Assembly: GCF_008107625.1 (NCBI RefSeq)
Contig: NZ_SDKK01000004.1
Location: 183,276 to 247,275 of the forward strand
DNA length: 64,000 bases
DNA from: Zoogloea oleivorans
Lineage (GTDB): Bacteria > Pseudomonadota > Gammaproteobacteria > Burkholderiales > Rhodocyclaceae
Reading direction: 5' to 3'
Part shown: positions 44,993-54,634 of the stretch, piece after piece
Position numbering within the stretch: position 1 is the stretch's first letter
Layout: every line of letters begins with the position of its first letter
Made by a program: the position numbers and the translations under genes
Notes under the pieces: model-generated
Told to the model about the DNA's origin: nothing
The model's database searches: none
The model's input: only the letters and a program-made list of their open reading frames with translations

Positions 44993-45282
44993 TGGCAGTC
45001 GGGCATGTTTGTGATTGACGGCGCGACGCGTGTCCAGACGCGTCGCCTGCAAGCGCCGAGCCACCCATTCCGCCCTTTAACCGGCAACTGCGCTAAAAGG
45101 TACTGAGGATTCGGCATGTCAGCATATGGTGTTGGGCTTATTTTTTTCAAGAGACCAACAGCGTAAAAGGTATAGTACCCAAAAAGCTCAGGCGAAACCT
45201 ACCAGTCAGCGCCAAAACAATACCCATAAAATATATATGACATTTAGGTGTACGGGCTGGCGCCTGTGTGGAGGTTAATCCT
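44993..45282. other. Divergent intergenic region between CBASS 2 and the DAC-like/Cap15 pair
   Basis: 290 bp, more A/T-rich than the genes. It should hold promoters for both directions. TAAAAGGTA occurs near 45092 and 45163, and GGTATAGTACC (45169-45179) is an inverted repeat; AATATATAT-like sequence near 45230 could be a -10 region. No regulator gene is adjacent. Confidence 0.45.
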
Positions 45283-45744
45283 TTGCATACTCCTGAAGCA
45301 TTCAGCGCTCTTCAACTGCTGCGTCACGCTGCCCCAAAACTCCCCAGCGACTTCGTGGGGCTGGGCATTGTGTTTTACGACTCGCTGATGTCGCTGCCTC
45401 ATCTTCAGCTTGAAGTCGTGGGAGATGAGCGTTTCGACCTGCCGGTACTAGGGCTCGAACTCATATGCGATGTGCTTGCCCGAACAGCGCGCCAGTCTTC
45501 TCCCTGGCACGACGGTTTCCACTTCGTGCACGCCAGCTCGGGGTCACTCACCCACCTCTGCCAGTTTATCGCACCGCCATTGCCCAACGCGTCAGACGCC
45601 ACGCCCCGTGCCAGCGGCGCTAGGCACATGACGGCGCTCCTGGCATCGCAGGTGGTCGGCATCGCGTCAATCGGGCTTCTGACCCACGAACACGCGGCTT
45701 CCATCTATGAGGCCGGACGACTGACTTGGAGCGAAATCCTCTGA
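45283..45744 (+). CDS. DisA_N/DAC-like nucleotide cyclase domain protein
   Basis: 153 residues. Likely start TTG 45283, eight bases after GGAGG (45270-45274); GTG 45268 is the alternative. The last 100 residues follow the diadenylate cyclase pattern: FDLPVLGLELICDVLARTAR, then SPWHDGF (family SPLHDGA), a beta hairpin, and SGARHMTALLAS (family LGTRHRAAxGIS), then GLLTHEHAASIYEAGRL (family VSEETGGVSVAxxGxL). The Asp of DGA and the Arg-His of RHR are kept; Ala and the last Arg are changed, so product and activity may differ from c-di-AMP. It is coupled to a Cap15-type effector by a TGATG overlap. Interpretation as signal synthase is inferred. Confidence 0.72.
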   Translation: MHTPEAFSALQLLRHAAPKLPSDFVGLGIVFYDSLMSLPHLQLEVVGDERFDLPVLGLELICDVLARTARQSSPWHDGFHFVHASSGSLTHLCQFIAPPLPNASDATPRASGARHMTALLASQVVGIASIGLLTHEHAASIYEAGRLTWSEIL

Positions 45745-46430
45745 TGCTGCCTGTTAGCCTGACCTACGCCGACTTGCTGCGGCTGCTCAAGTGCTGCAGC
45801 TGTGTTGTGGCGGCTGTGACCGCGCTCATAGTTTCCTTCCGTCTCACGGAACTGCAGCAGCATCCGTTGAAGGTCATGTGGCAAAGCATCACCACGGCGC
45901 TGGCTGTTCCGCCGCTGATGATCTGGGCTTTGTCGAACCTGCAGTGGAAATATCCAAAGTTGGCCCTCCTCATGGGCAAGCGCATGGTTCATGGACTATG
46001 GTGGGGAGAGTTGAAGTCCGAGTTCAAACCGTCCGAGGGGGCTGATCCGCTGCCGTCCATTCCGATCGCGTTCGTGGTCCAGCAGAGCTATTTCTTCTTG
46101 ACCATCCAGTCTTATACGCCTGGCCTACCGGCCAGATCCACGCTGGAAATCATGGCGGTGGACCCGCGGAGTTCAATAGGTCAGCTTCAGTACGTCTTTG
46201 AGATGCGGCGGATGCAGGATGCCGAGGACAAAATCACCATCGGCTACGGTGACCTTCAGCTTACTTCCGGTGACCAGCGGCTGGAGGGCTACTACTGGAC
46301 CAACTCGCCTACTCGGGGTCGCATTTCGCTGGATCTCCTGACGCGGGACTTCAACGGCATCGGCTCGTTTGCTGACGCCCAGAGAGCTCGTGCCGAGTTG
46401 CTGAAGATCGCGGGCTCAGCCGATATTTAA
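45744..46430 (+). CDS. cap15: Cap15-type effector (two TM helices plus beta-barrel)
   Basis: 228 residues from ATG 45744 overlapping the previous stop. Two N-terminal membrane segments (about 10-32 and 47-65), then HGLWWGELKSEF, IPIAFVVQQSYFFLTIQSYT, TLEIMAV, LQYVFEMRRM and the hallmark LEGYYWTNSPTRGRISLDLL, which together match the cyclic-nucleotide-binding beta-barrel of Cap15. Cap15 oligomerises in the inner membrane and kills the cell when the barrel senses a cyclic nucleotide; the related 2TM-beta effectors of Panoptes are instead held off by their nucleotide. The partner here is the DAC-like protein, not a CD-NTase. Confidence 0.83.
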   Translation: MLPVSLTYADLLRLLKCCSCVVAAVTALIVSFRLTELQQHPLKVMWQSITTALAVPPLMIWALSNLQWKYPKLALLMGKRMVHGLWWGELKSEFKPSEGADPLPSIPIAFVVQQSYFFLTIQSYTPGLPARSTLEIMAVDPRSSIGQLQYVFEMRRMQDAEDKITIGYGDLQLTSGDQRLEGYYWTNSPTRGRISLDLLTRDFNGIGSFADAQRARAELLKIAGSADI

Positions 46431-46897
46431 CAAATTCCGAGTGCTTTCGCTATCGCTCAGCATCTGGAACGGGTCGGTAGCACTGGTTTGCCGACGGATA
46501 CAGCGGTCGTTTAACCGACTTGGCCTGGTGTCTGCGCAGGTGACATCGGCTGCTCAAGCATAAGTGGTCAACCGAGCAAGGGTAGCGTTCTGATCAGTGT
46601 GCAAAAGCCCGGCCGGGCTTACAGAGTGGGTGGTCATGGTAAGAGGTTGATTGTGCAGATCGACCTTGATCCCTTGGGAGGGAAAACCATGACCACGAGC
46701 GAGACGGTAGGAGGGAGCTACGCTGAAAGACGAAATTCGGGGGGACAGCTCAAATCGTCGACTCGTCTGACTATTATTATAAACTGCATGAAATTTTTTC
46801 GTTTTTAGACGCGCACAAAGTAGCGCTGACTAAAAACAAACCACGCATGCAAGCATGGCATGATGGGTCATCGCATATTAATAAATCGGTGACATCA
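46431..46897. other. Intergenic region with a 16-bp palindrome
   Basis: 467 bp without a convincing gene. AAGCCCGGCCGGGCTT at 46605-46620 is a perfect palindrome. Bases 46690-46800 contain a short open frame (MTTSETVGGSYAERRNSG...) that I do not trust. It separates GC-rich defence genes from the A/T-richer gene that follows. Confidence 0.4.
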
Positions 46898-47728
46898 ATG
46901 CCCAACACCCACCCCCCCACATTCGACAACCCAACAGCCGACGTAAGCCCCAAACCAATCCTAATCGTTCAACAAAAGACTGCGATTTTCGCTCGGCGAA
47001 TTGACAGCCATATAATATCAGGAAACTTCGCAGGAATTGAATGGCGAAACCTTCGAGCAATCTCAGACGGAATAATAGAAACAATAGTATCCGCAAATAT
47101 AATTTCCGAAGAGGAAGTTGATGCAATTGAAACCTTGCACCTAGACATAACGAGCCAAACAATAAGTCCCTCCATACACCTATACTCTCGAGTAGCTCTG
47201 GACTCAGACAAAACAGGCGCTATCAACAAGCTTTGTCGAGCCCTCTCTGCTCGCATACTTAAATCATCTTGCAACCGATCAGAAACTGATGATTTATACG
47301 ACGACGCTCCTGAAAAAATCACCCTTACTGAAACTGAAGAGCTGGCAGTCAAGCAAGGATCAACGCGCACTTCGGCCACAATCGGCGCCAAAATCACTCA
47401 CCCCGTTGCCATTCTCGACGAGCAGACTCAGCAAATTTCCGCGCTAGCCGGAAAAACCCGAAAGCACACACGAGCGGTTGTCGGCACCGACAGGGATATC
47501 TATGTCAATGCCGTTATTGACGAACTGGGCTACAGCAAATTCAGCGTAAGATTAATTTGCGAAAACGGAGACGTGGTAGACGGTTACTATGGCAATCGCG
47601 AGCTTTTTTCGGAGTTCGCGAACGAATTAAAGAGCCAAAAATCTCATCACTTCCTTGTAAAAGAAACATTGACTGATGATGGAAAAAATATCCGGTCAGT
47701 TAGCTTTGATGGCGAAGCAAAGCCATAA
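46898..47728 (+). CDS. Unknown protein near the right end of island 1
   Basis: 276 residues from ATG 46898 (MPNTHPPTFDNPTADVS); ATG 46847 is an earlier option. Acidic, Ser/Thr-rich, no signal or membrane segment. The C-terminal 100 residues (YVNAVIDELGYSKFSVRLIC, GDVVDGYYGNRELFSEFANE, HFLVKETLT) look like a small beta-rich domain. A/T-rich codon use unlike its upstream neighbours. It converges on the double recombinase gene and overlaps its 3' end by 29 bp. Family not recognised. Confidence 0.6.
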   Translation: MPNTHPPTFDNPTADVSPKPILIVQQKTAIFARRIDSHIISGNFAGIEWRNLRAISDGIIETIVSANIISEEEVDAIETLHLDITSQTISPSIHLYSRVALDSDKTGAINKLCRALSARILKSSCNRSETDDLYDDAPEKITLTETEELAVKQGSTRTSATIGAKITHPVAILDEQTQQISALAGKTRKHTRAVVGTDRDIYVNAVIDELGYSKFSVRLICENGDVVDGYYGNRELFSEFANELKSQKSHHFLVKETLTDDGKNIRSVSFDGEAKP

Positions 47729-50700
47729 CCTCACTAACTACTATTGACGCCAGAAACTCAGCCGCATGACGTATTGCATGATCCGTCTCACGGATTAAAA
47801 ACGCGATTCTTTGGTCTACTAAAAACTCTCCATTCTCTCCAGTTCTAACTGCATCAATCTGAACTGGGGGATTGGATTTTCTCGGATCTTTCACCTTAAA
47901 TCCAATCGCTTCTGCCGCGCTCAATAATTTTTCGCCACACTTCGTCGAGTGCACGACAAGCAGTTGCTCGCTCCCAATCCCCCACCAGTCCAGATGTCTT
48001 TTAATCGACTCGAGATCCGCCGCACCCCACAGCACAAACTGCCTTGAGGTTGTAGCTTTCAAATATAGCGAGCTTTGGCCAGAAGGCATCGCCGCAGCTT
48101 TGCCCCGTATCCCCGCCCACTCAATCCACTCATTCCAGCCTCTATCACTGATACGCGCAATTAATTTACAAAGAGACGGATTATTTATTGATCTGGATAA
48201 AGGCAAGTCACGTGAGGAAACACTAAATCGAAACTTATTCGCTACAAGTTCAAGTCTTTCGTCAATCAGCTTGGCTGCCGTTTCATCAAAATCCAAAGCA
48301 TTCACCGCTTCCTCGCAGGCGAACCCTCGCGCCCGAAGCCGTAAGTACATTAATCCGTCTGCAACGGAAAGCCGGCGATCGGGACTATTTATTCGATCTC
48401 TCGTCAGCACTGCACAGTATCTTGGCGCGTCATCGAGATTCTTTAGCCCATCAATAGCCCGTAGCTTTTCAGTCGGCGCGATACTATTAAGCTGGTTCGC
48501 CCAAATGTCGAGCAAATGCAGATAGTACTCCTGCGTTGTTCCTGCACCTGCGTGGCCAAGGTATCGCTCAACAGCAGGCAAGGCTCTTCGGGTGACTTCA
48601 ATCCGACCTAACAATAGCGCCCTCGCCTGAGCCAGACTTACATCATCCAGCTTATGCAAGCCAATAAAATCAACATCAAAGAGACAAGCTGCAACCACAT
48701 TGCCAGCACTGTGTCGAGCTAGATGTAGGTTCGCCCTTGGGTTTCCCGTCACACATCTGATTATCGGGATCACAGTCCTTCGCAGACGAGCAACCGACAT
48801 TCTTCTCACTCGACCATTCGGACTCCCGAACTCCGAACCAAAAATAGGGTAGTTTAAATTACCCCCCGCCTGGGCCTCGGAACGAGCAATAAAATAATTA
48901 ACAAGTCTGATCTCGTTATTATTAAGCCGAGCAACAAGGGGAACCAAGCGCCGGGACGTTTTTTTTGTCTTGAGCTTTCTTAATCTATTGCTAGATACAG
49001 CGACAGCCATTTCGCCGTCAGGCGTTCCCAATACATCCCTTCTCAGCAGCCCGACACTCTCCCCGCTCCGCAGCCCGAATCTATAAACCAACAACAAGAG
49101 AAATGCAGACTGCTTATCAATCTCTCTGCTGGCAGTATCAAAAAGATGCTGCAGGGCTTTGAGATACTCAACTTCCGAGATCACGCCAGGATTGGCACTT
49201 ATAGCTTTTTCTGAACCTGGAACTAGCGACCAATCCGGATCCTCCACGGGTTTTTGCAATGAGAGCCACGAATGAAATTCTTCCAACCGGAGCCGGCTAT
49301 AGCGTTGCGACTTTTTTGGAACAACACCAACAACCTCAGCATATATCTCCGTGATTTCGTCTTCATCAAAACTCTCTACATCATCATGAGGAGCCAGTTC
49401 GGTGAAGCCCTTTGCAAGTGCGCCCAAATACCTTTCGATAGTCGCTAGACTTAAGTAATCTTCCCGACTTTTCTGATTGTGTCTGAGGATCAAATGAGAG
49501 ACCCAATGAGCGAGCAAGCACACCAAAGGATTGGCAGAATCGCAAGCCTGCCCAGCGAGCGCCTCAATCGCTTTCGAACGTTCCTCACGCGTTAGCGTAT
49601 TTTTTATGTTATTTTCGTTCAACTTACGGACTACGTCCCGCATGAGATTGCGGCTTGCCACTTCTCGCTGATCTGACCGAACGTCAAAGCCCTTAGCGGC
49701 AAAAGGAAAATTGGAGGTCAAATCCAATATACGTTTACTATCCCTCTCATCCGAAACGAGAAATCCAAAGTCGCGGGAATAGCCGTCTTGCAATCGAGTA
49801 AAATCGTACCAATTCAGTGAAAATGACTTCACACGCCCGGCGAGGAAGCCCGCAACGATCCCGGGCCGCGTTATCGCATTCAATTGGTCAACTAATGCTG
49901 CTATTGCAGAGACAAGTTGGGCAACCGTAGTGATCGTAACAGTGCCAAGCGAATGACTCTGAACGCATTGAGCCATCGATCGAAGGCTGCCATCGATCTT
50001 ACGTTTTCCAGCATCATTAGGCCGCGTACCTGCCAATGTGACGGAGAGCAGCCGAGCCGTAGCGTGGCTTACCTCGAGCCGACGGCATAAGCCAGAGGGT
50101 CCAGCGTCGGCAATCTTTTCCCCAAGTTCAATGTAAGTTCGATTTTTGAATCCAACCAGCCGAAAATCTCGGCCGGCAAGAATGCCCTTGAGTACGTTGA
50201 CATCGGTCAGCCGAGTCTCGAGAACCAGTCGCAGCACGCCAAGCGTCAAAGCTTTGCCCATTGCCCTAGGCAAGTATGCTGGGACCGGCACTTTCTCCAG
50301 AAGACCGAGAAGCTGCTGATGTGCCGCAATGGCTCCACTCGCCATGTGCGTAAATGTACTGGGCTCGTCGACAAAGGCTAGATAAACGTGGCGCACCCGC
50401 ACAGTTCGAGTTTTCTTTTCTTGGACACGCTCCAGCCGTCGCAAGAGGACCGAATACCGCAGAGCCCCCATGGAGTGGGGTATGCCATTTCTATTGAAAA
50501 CAAGCGAGCGACTCAACTGATCGATTTCATCGGCGTCAAGGTCGCCCAATTCACGTCCATGACAGAATCCATCAATCACCGCTCCAGCATTACGAACTGC
50601 AGCTCGAAAGCGCTCACCTCGAAGTCGGGCACGCTCTGCACGCCCGAATAGGGCTGGCGGCTGTTCAACTATTAGAATTGGCTCAAAATTCGAGAGCGGT

Positions 50701-52554
50701 ACCTCTTCGAGGATCTGAGCAATCCTGATCGGGCGAAAGCCCAAACTTGCAAAACACGCCTCCATGACAGGCCTTGCGCCCGCCATATCCTCAAGCCAGA
50801 CTCGAATAGATCGGTCACCGTATGTTGAGCTACCGCGTTCCGAGTGGCCAAGTATGCCATCGATGACTTCCGGGTCAATCAATGCAGTACGAAGCTTGCG
50901 GGCCAGACGGTGGCGAAAGTGCCGGAGCGGTAAAGGCCAGGCGAATAGCCCTAAACTCGCGATCATCACCTCACTGAAAGAAGTCCACCGAAGGTTTCGC
51001 CCATCCAACTGGAGAGAAAAGAAGAGCGGCATCGTGCCTGACGAAGCTCTATTAGTGCTGTTCCTCATACGCAGCCCTAGTTCTGAATCACCACTGCGCT
51101 CGATCCACGAAGCAAGTGAGCGGAGATAGGGAAGGTACTGCAAAGCTATAAAGTCAGACAGAGCTTTTGGTAATGGGACGAGACGACCAGACCGAGACAA
51201 GCCACTAAGCTTATCCGCGACAAAGACGAACCTCTCTTCAAAATCAAAATCGACCACTGACTCGAACGGTGCCCGAACTGGACGCGCGCCCGTAGCTGCT
51301 TGCAGAGCAACGAGTATGTAGCTCGTCAGGGCGTTGTGAAAATCGACGACACCGTTGTTGCGCTTACGACGAAGTGACGCTGCGGCCTGGCGAATTTCTA
51401 CACGTAGAAGAGCCTCAATCGGATCAAGTCGACTCCCTAGGACGTTGGCTGTGAGAGCGTTGTGAAGACTTGGAGCCGGCAGCCCCGATGTAAGGAGTAT
51501 GTTAGTAAGTTCTGCACCCGTCCAACTTGGGTACGCTGCTGCACCTGGCAGTCCCGTATTAGGGTGGCGCGCATAAAGCCGAGCGAGAACTGAGTCTCCG
51601 GTTGATGAGTAAATTTGCCAGGGAAGAAGATTGGTGAGCATCCCAGCAGTCACCCGAGGCGCAACCATTTCCATGACGTCGCGGAAGCGACTAAGGAGTA
51701 GCTTTGGCGCGAAGAGATCACCAAGGACAGTCGGTGAAGATGAATTCGGCACGAGCCGTGCCCTGAAGACTTCTGCAACATCGGCCGGCAAAGGCAACTC
51801 GTAGGAGTTGCCCAGTGGTCTAATCCAACGGTCGTGGCGTTCCTCCGGACGCCATGCTCGGCTGGGGCGAACAGCTTGGCGCAGTATCATTTCTGGGGTG
51901 ACCGACCATTCATCCTCGGGAATGTGTGAGATTTTTATCGTGAGCGCACGAGCCAAAGAGCGGCCGGTCGCCATGGCGATCCACAGCACAGCCGCGAGCA
52001 ACTGATCCTCTACGTCATCGACTTTGAGGGCTTTTGCCATCCATGCGTTGATGTTTCGCAACTCGCTAGGCGTGATCCGCGACCATGTCCAAGGCAAGAA
52101 CTGGTTTTCCTCGACGCTGTGCAGCAAAATCGACGAGGCGTACTTGATCTGGCCAGTGAGTGTGATGTCCTGAGGCACAGGGACACTCACAAGATAATCA
52201 TCTCCCAAATCCCCGACCATCTCGATCTCGACAGGAGTCTCATCGTCGTCAGGCATGACCAGTGACACAGGCTCTGCGGCGTTCGGCAGCACCACTCTTA
52301 TGTGCTTCGAGGCACCATTGAACAGCCGGCTGCGCGAACCGCTATCAACGGCACAGTCCTCGCGTAGAGCGACACTGCACAACGCCCTCAGAAAAGCTCG
52401 ATTACTTGGCTCAAGCCCTCGCTGTGACTGGATGAGAGTCGTTGTACGCCTAGATACTTGAGCATCGAGCCCGAGAAAGCTTCTGGCTGTCAGCCTTAAG
52501 GCGGCCAGAGTGTCCAGCCAAGTGACCTTGCCGTCACCCGCTAGTCTCAACTTA
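47700..52554 (-). pseudogene. Double tyrosine-recombinase gene, 3' part (IS-interrupted)
   Basis: About 1618 codons remain open. Two tyrosine-recombinase catalytic domains occur in one chain. Positions are counted in the open frame whose first codon lies in the IS end. First: ATGARPVRAPFE (Arg, ~422), SGLSRSGRLVPLPKAL, HFRHRLARKL (~550) and ILGHSERGSSTYGD (~572). Second: YRFGLRSGES (Arg, ~1165), KTKKTSRRLVPLV, LHLARHSAG (~1285) and YLGHAGAGTTQEYY (~1340). About 250 further residues follow. Without the IS and one CTAG copy the frame continues exactly into the 5' part at 53469-54051, giving 1813 codons plus stop. The gene reads inward from the right att site. Function as an element recombinase is inferred from motifs and position. 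Confidence 0.75.
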
Positions 52555-52571
52555 CTAGGGCCTGTTCTCAA

Positions 52572-52958
52572 TTACGCCAACCAGACGAAAGCACAAGCGA
52601 GATGAACGAAGGACAGGAATGACTGTGCGAGTTTGTCGTAGCGCGTAGCGATACGTCTGAATTGCTTGATCCGACAGAAGAAGCGCTCGATCAGATTGCG
52701 GTCCTTGTAGATATGGCGATCGAAGGTACGCGGGTTGAGTCGGTTGGCGCGAGGTGGAATGACCGCCTGGCTGCCTTGCGCCGTGATGGTTTCGATAAAG
52801 GCATCCGAGTCGTAGCCCTTGTCGGCCACAATGAACTCGGCGGGCTGATCTTTGATGAGTGCGCCCGCTTGTCCGATATCGGAGATCTGACCTGCCGTGA
52901 GAATGACTCGCACTGGATTGCCCAGGGAATCCACCGCCACATGCAACTTGGTGGTCAA
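52572..52958 (-). CDS. IS5-family transposase, second frame (OrfB)
   Basis: 128 residues. TTKLHVAVDSLGNPVRVILT starts the DDE domain; FIVADKGYDSDAFIE holds the second Asp and RNLIERFFCRIKQFRRIATRYDK the Glu with the Y-(2)R-(3)E-(6)K-type signature. It overlaps OrfA by 4 bp and is probably made as an OrfAB fusion by frameshifting on the A7 run (complement of 52995-53001). Confidence 0.88.
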   Translation of the reverse strand: MTTKLHVAVDSLGNPVRVILTAGQISDIGQAGALIKDQPAEFIVADKGYDSDAFIETITAQGSQAVIPPRANRLNPRTFDRHIYKDRNLIERFFCRIKQFRRIATRYDKLAQSFLSFVHLACAFVWLA

Positions 52959-53323
52959 TCCACCCCGCGAGCGGCCGATTTGCGGGTCGCCCGCTTTTTT
53001 TGGGCGCCGGCAGCGTGTTGGTGGGCGCGCACGATCGTCGAGTCGAGGAACAGATATTCCATGTCGGCCTCGCTACGCAGCGCTGTGGCAACCCGCTCCC
53101 ACACCCCTTTCTCGCGCCAGCGCGAGAAGCGAACGAAGGTCCGGTGCCAATGCCCCAGTTCCTCCGGGAGATCGCGCCACGGACTGCCCGTGCGCATGAT
53201 CCACAGCACCGCTTCGACGAAGCGCCGATTGTCCTTGGCCGTAACACCACGGTCGGTCGCCTTGCCGGGCAAGAGTTGTTCAATGCGCGCCCACTGGTCG
53301 TCGCGCAGCATCTTCCGATCCAT
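52955..53323 (-). CDS. IS5-family transposase, first frame (OrfA)
   Basis: 122 residues. MLRDDQWARIEQLLPGK and FVEAVLWIMRTGSPWRDLPE are the N-terminal DUF4096-like block of this group, and LFLDSTIVRAHQHAAGA contains the first catalytic Asp. The frame ends shortly after a seven-A slippery run in the coding strand. Confidence 0.88.
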   Translation of the reverse strand: MDRKMLRDDQWARIEQLLPGKATDRGVTAKDNRRFVEAVLWIMRTGSPWRDLPEELGHWHRTFVRFSRWREKGVWERVATALRSEADMEYLFLDSTIVRAHQHAAGAQKKRATRKSAARGVD

Positions 53324-53468
53324 CCTGAGCTCAGCCGAAAAATCAGGATATAAGCAGATTCAGACCGCTGTGAACAGCCCCCTTGCTATGTCATTGACCG
53401 TAAACAACTTTTTTGACACGGCTTCCATTTGGCATGCCGATGATTCAGCAATTGAGAACAGGCCCTAG

Positions 53469-54051
53469 CGACTTCTCGTAAGGCGGTGTCGAGGAGAATG
53501 CCTTGTTCAGCTCGCTCAACGGAGTGCACCAACGTCCAGAGTCGCAACCGGTCATAGTCTGCTCTTCCTGCAAGGTCGCCGGAGGCGTGAGGGTTGCGTG
53601 TCGCCAGCAGGGCAAATAGGTAGAGGTACTCGAGATCGCCAGCGAAGCGTGTACGGGCCGCTTGCGCATCCGGAAGTGGTCGATATAACTTCAGGACTTG
53701 TTCACCAAGCATCTTGAGCTTAGCTGCGATCTGATAAACAACATCAGCTGCAGCGCTCTCCACGGCCCAAAGCTCAAGCTCATCAAGTACGTTAGGCCGA
53801 TTGAGGAAGTGCAGGATCGATCCGATCGCGCCCGGCCGCACGACGGCTCCAGTTGCATCAAAGAGGAGCAACAGGGGAGCAAGCAGCTCCACTTCCTGTG
53901 CCCATGCGCATAGACGCTTCCATTCGTCGGGCAGGTGAGCAGGGGTCGTAAGGATGCGTGGCGAAGCCGGGGCAAGTGGATCGACTTGATCGGGATGTAG
54001 CGGCCTTGAGAGGGGCATGGCAGAGGGGGCTGTTTGCAGGCGACCCGGCAC
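53469..54051 (-). pseudogene. Double tyrosine-recombinase gene, 5' part
   Basis: 194 codons plus one base before the IS. Start GTG 54051 or ATG 54018 (PLSRPLHPDQVDPL); neither has a clear ribosome site, and an in-frame stop lies just upstream. The segment is helical (EWKRLCAWAQEVELLAPLLL, LEYLYLFALLATRNP), with no recombinase motif, as an N-terminal arm would be. It begins about 95 bp inside the right att site. The reading phase joins exactly to 52554 after removal of the IS and one target copy. Confidence 0.7.
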
Positions 54052-54144
54052 AGCCTATCAGACAAGCCACAAATATGCAGGTTTAAGACCCAATATCTCA
54101 ACTCCTGTACATACTACATGCACACAGTTGGCGTACCCTCCGAA

Positions 54145-54178
54145 GGGTCACTGGTTCGACTCCAGTCGGGCGCGCCAA
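54145..54178 (+). repeat. Internal att site (attR of island 1 / attL of island 2)
   Basis: Identical 34-bp copy of 2011-2044. Just upstream, CCCTCCGAAGG echoes the anticodon loop, but the rest of a tRNA is absent, so this is an att remnant and not a second tRNA. The following sequence matches the left end of island 1. Confidence 0.9.
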
Positions 54179-54186
54179 CAAATCAA

Positions 54187-54217
54187 TGGGTTAGATCAGT
54201 CGATCTAACCCATTTTT
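54187..54217 (+). terminator. Terminator at left end of island 2
   Basis: Perfect 11-bp stem TGGGTTAGATC / GATCTAACCCA with loop AGTC, then TTTTTG. Counterpart of 2054-2084. Confidence 0.9.
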
Positions 54218-54356
54218 GTTTTTGGCCCATCCTTGGCCCAAATTTAGCCCGCCTCTGGCCCACGGTTTTTTAGCCCCGCTTGGCAAAGGGACGGTTTGCC
54301 CCCTGCTTCCCTGGCCCACGATTCCGTGGGATTCGGACCGTTCGGCCCTCGCGTTA

Positions 54357-54605
54357 CTACTCTTTCTCGCCAGCAGGCTTACATTCGTTCGGTAGGTGCT
54401 CGGCGAACTGTTCGAGCCGACAACCGAAGTAATCACAAAGACGATCAAGATTGTCCGTCACGGTACTGTAGCCGGGATGGTTTGCGATCTTGGAGAGCGT
54501 CATCCGGTTGATCCCCGTCTGCGCGGCGACCTCCGTCATCGTGATCACGCGGCGTTCGCGAAACTCTTTCTCTGCAATGAGCTCCTTGAGCCTGAACCTG
54601 ATCAT
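54357..54605 (-). CDS. Small HTH repressor, island 2
   Basis: 82 residues from ATG 54605 ([15 protein letters not shown]). HTH: VITMTEVAAQTGINRMTLSKIAN, then LDRLCDYFGCRLEQFAEHLP. Homologue of 2157-2420, same place and orientation. Its recognition helix region differs (TGINRMTLSKIANHPGYS against [18 protein letters not shown]), and the putative operators differ too. Confidence 0.8.
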   Translation of the reverse strand: MIRFRLKELIAEKEFRERRVITMTEVAAQTGINRMTLSKIANHPGYSTVTDNLDRLCDYFGCRLEQFAEHLPNECKPAGEKE

Positions 54606-54634
54606 GACTTGCACCTGAGTGTGTTTAGTAGCGG

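Larger units (their letters stand above)
52559..53464 (-). mobile_element. IS5-family (IS427-group-like) insertion sequence
   Basis: 906 bp with perfect 15-bp terminal inverted repeats GGCCTGTTCTCAATT / AATTGAGAACAGGCC and a CTAG target duplication (52555-52558 and 53465-53468). Two overlapping transposase frames. Sharp ends and an intact duplication suggest a recent insertion, here into the double recombinase gene. Confidence 0.92.
2011..54178. mobile_element. Island 1: integrative defence island at tRNA-Arg
   Basis: 52.1 kb bounded by the 34-bp repeats. The left end holds repressor, excisionase, integrase and conserved accessory genes. The body holds BREX, SIR2-HerA, two CBASS, a DAC-like/Cap15 pair and catabolic relics. 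The right end holds a large recombinase-like gene. No relaxase, coupling protein or type IV secretion genes are present, so it looks integrative but not self-transmissible unless mobilised by island 2 or another element. Confidence 0.88.

Noticed and set aside
45283-45744. mCpol (Panoptes polymerase) as identity of the first gene
   Set aside because: There is no GGDD-type palm motif; the HDG and RH(x)T pattern fits the DisA_N/DAC fold instead.
46599-46808. 69-codon frame in the gap before the right-end genes
   Set aside because: No ribosome site, low complexity, and it crosses the palindrome; no support as a gene.
54121-54178. Possible second tRNA-Arg gene
   Set aside because: Only the 3' part of the tRNA is present; the acceptor 5' strand, D arm and anticodon stem are missing, so it is an att copy.
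2011-54178. Self-transmissible conjugative element
   Set aside because: No relaxase, coupling ATPase or type IV secretion genes are present in island 1; the HD protein lacks the relaxase motifs of MobH.
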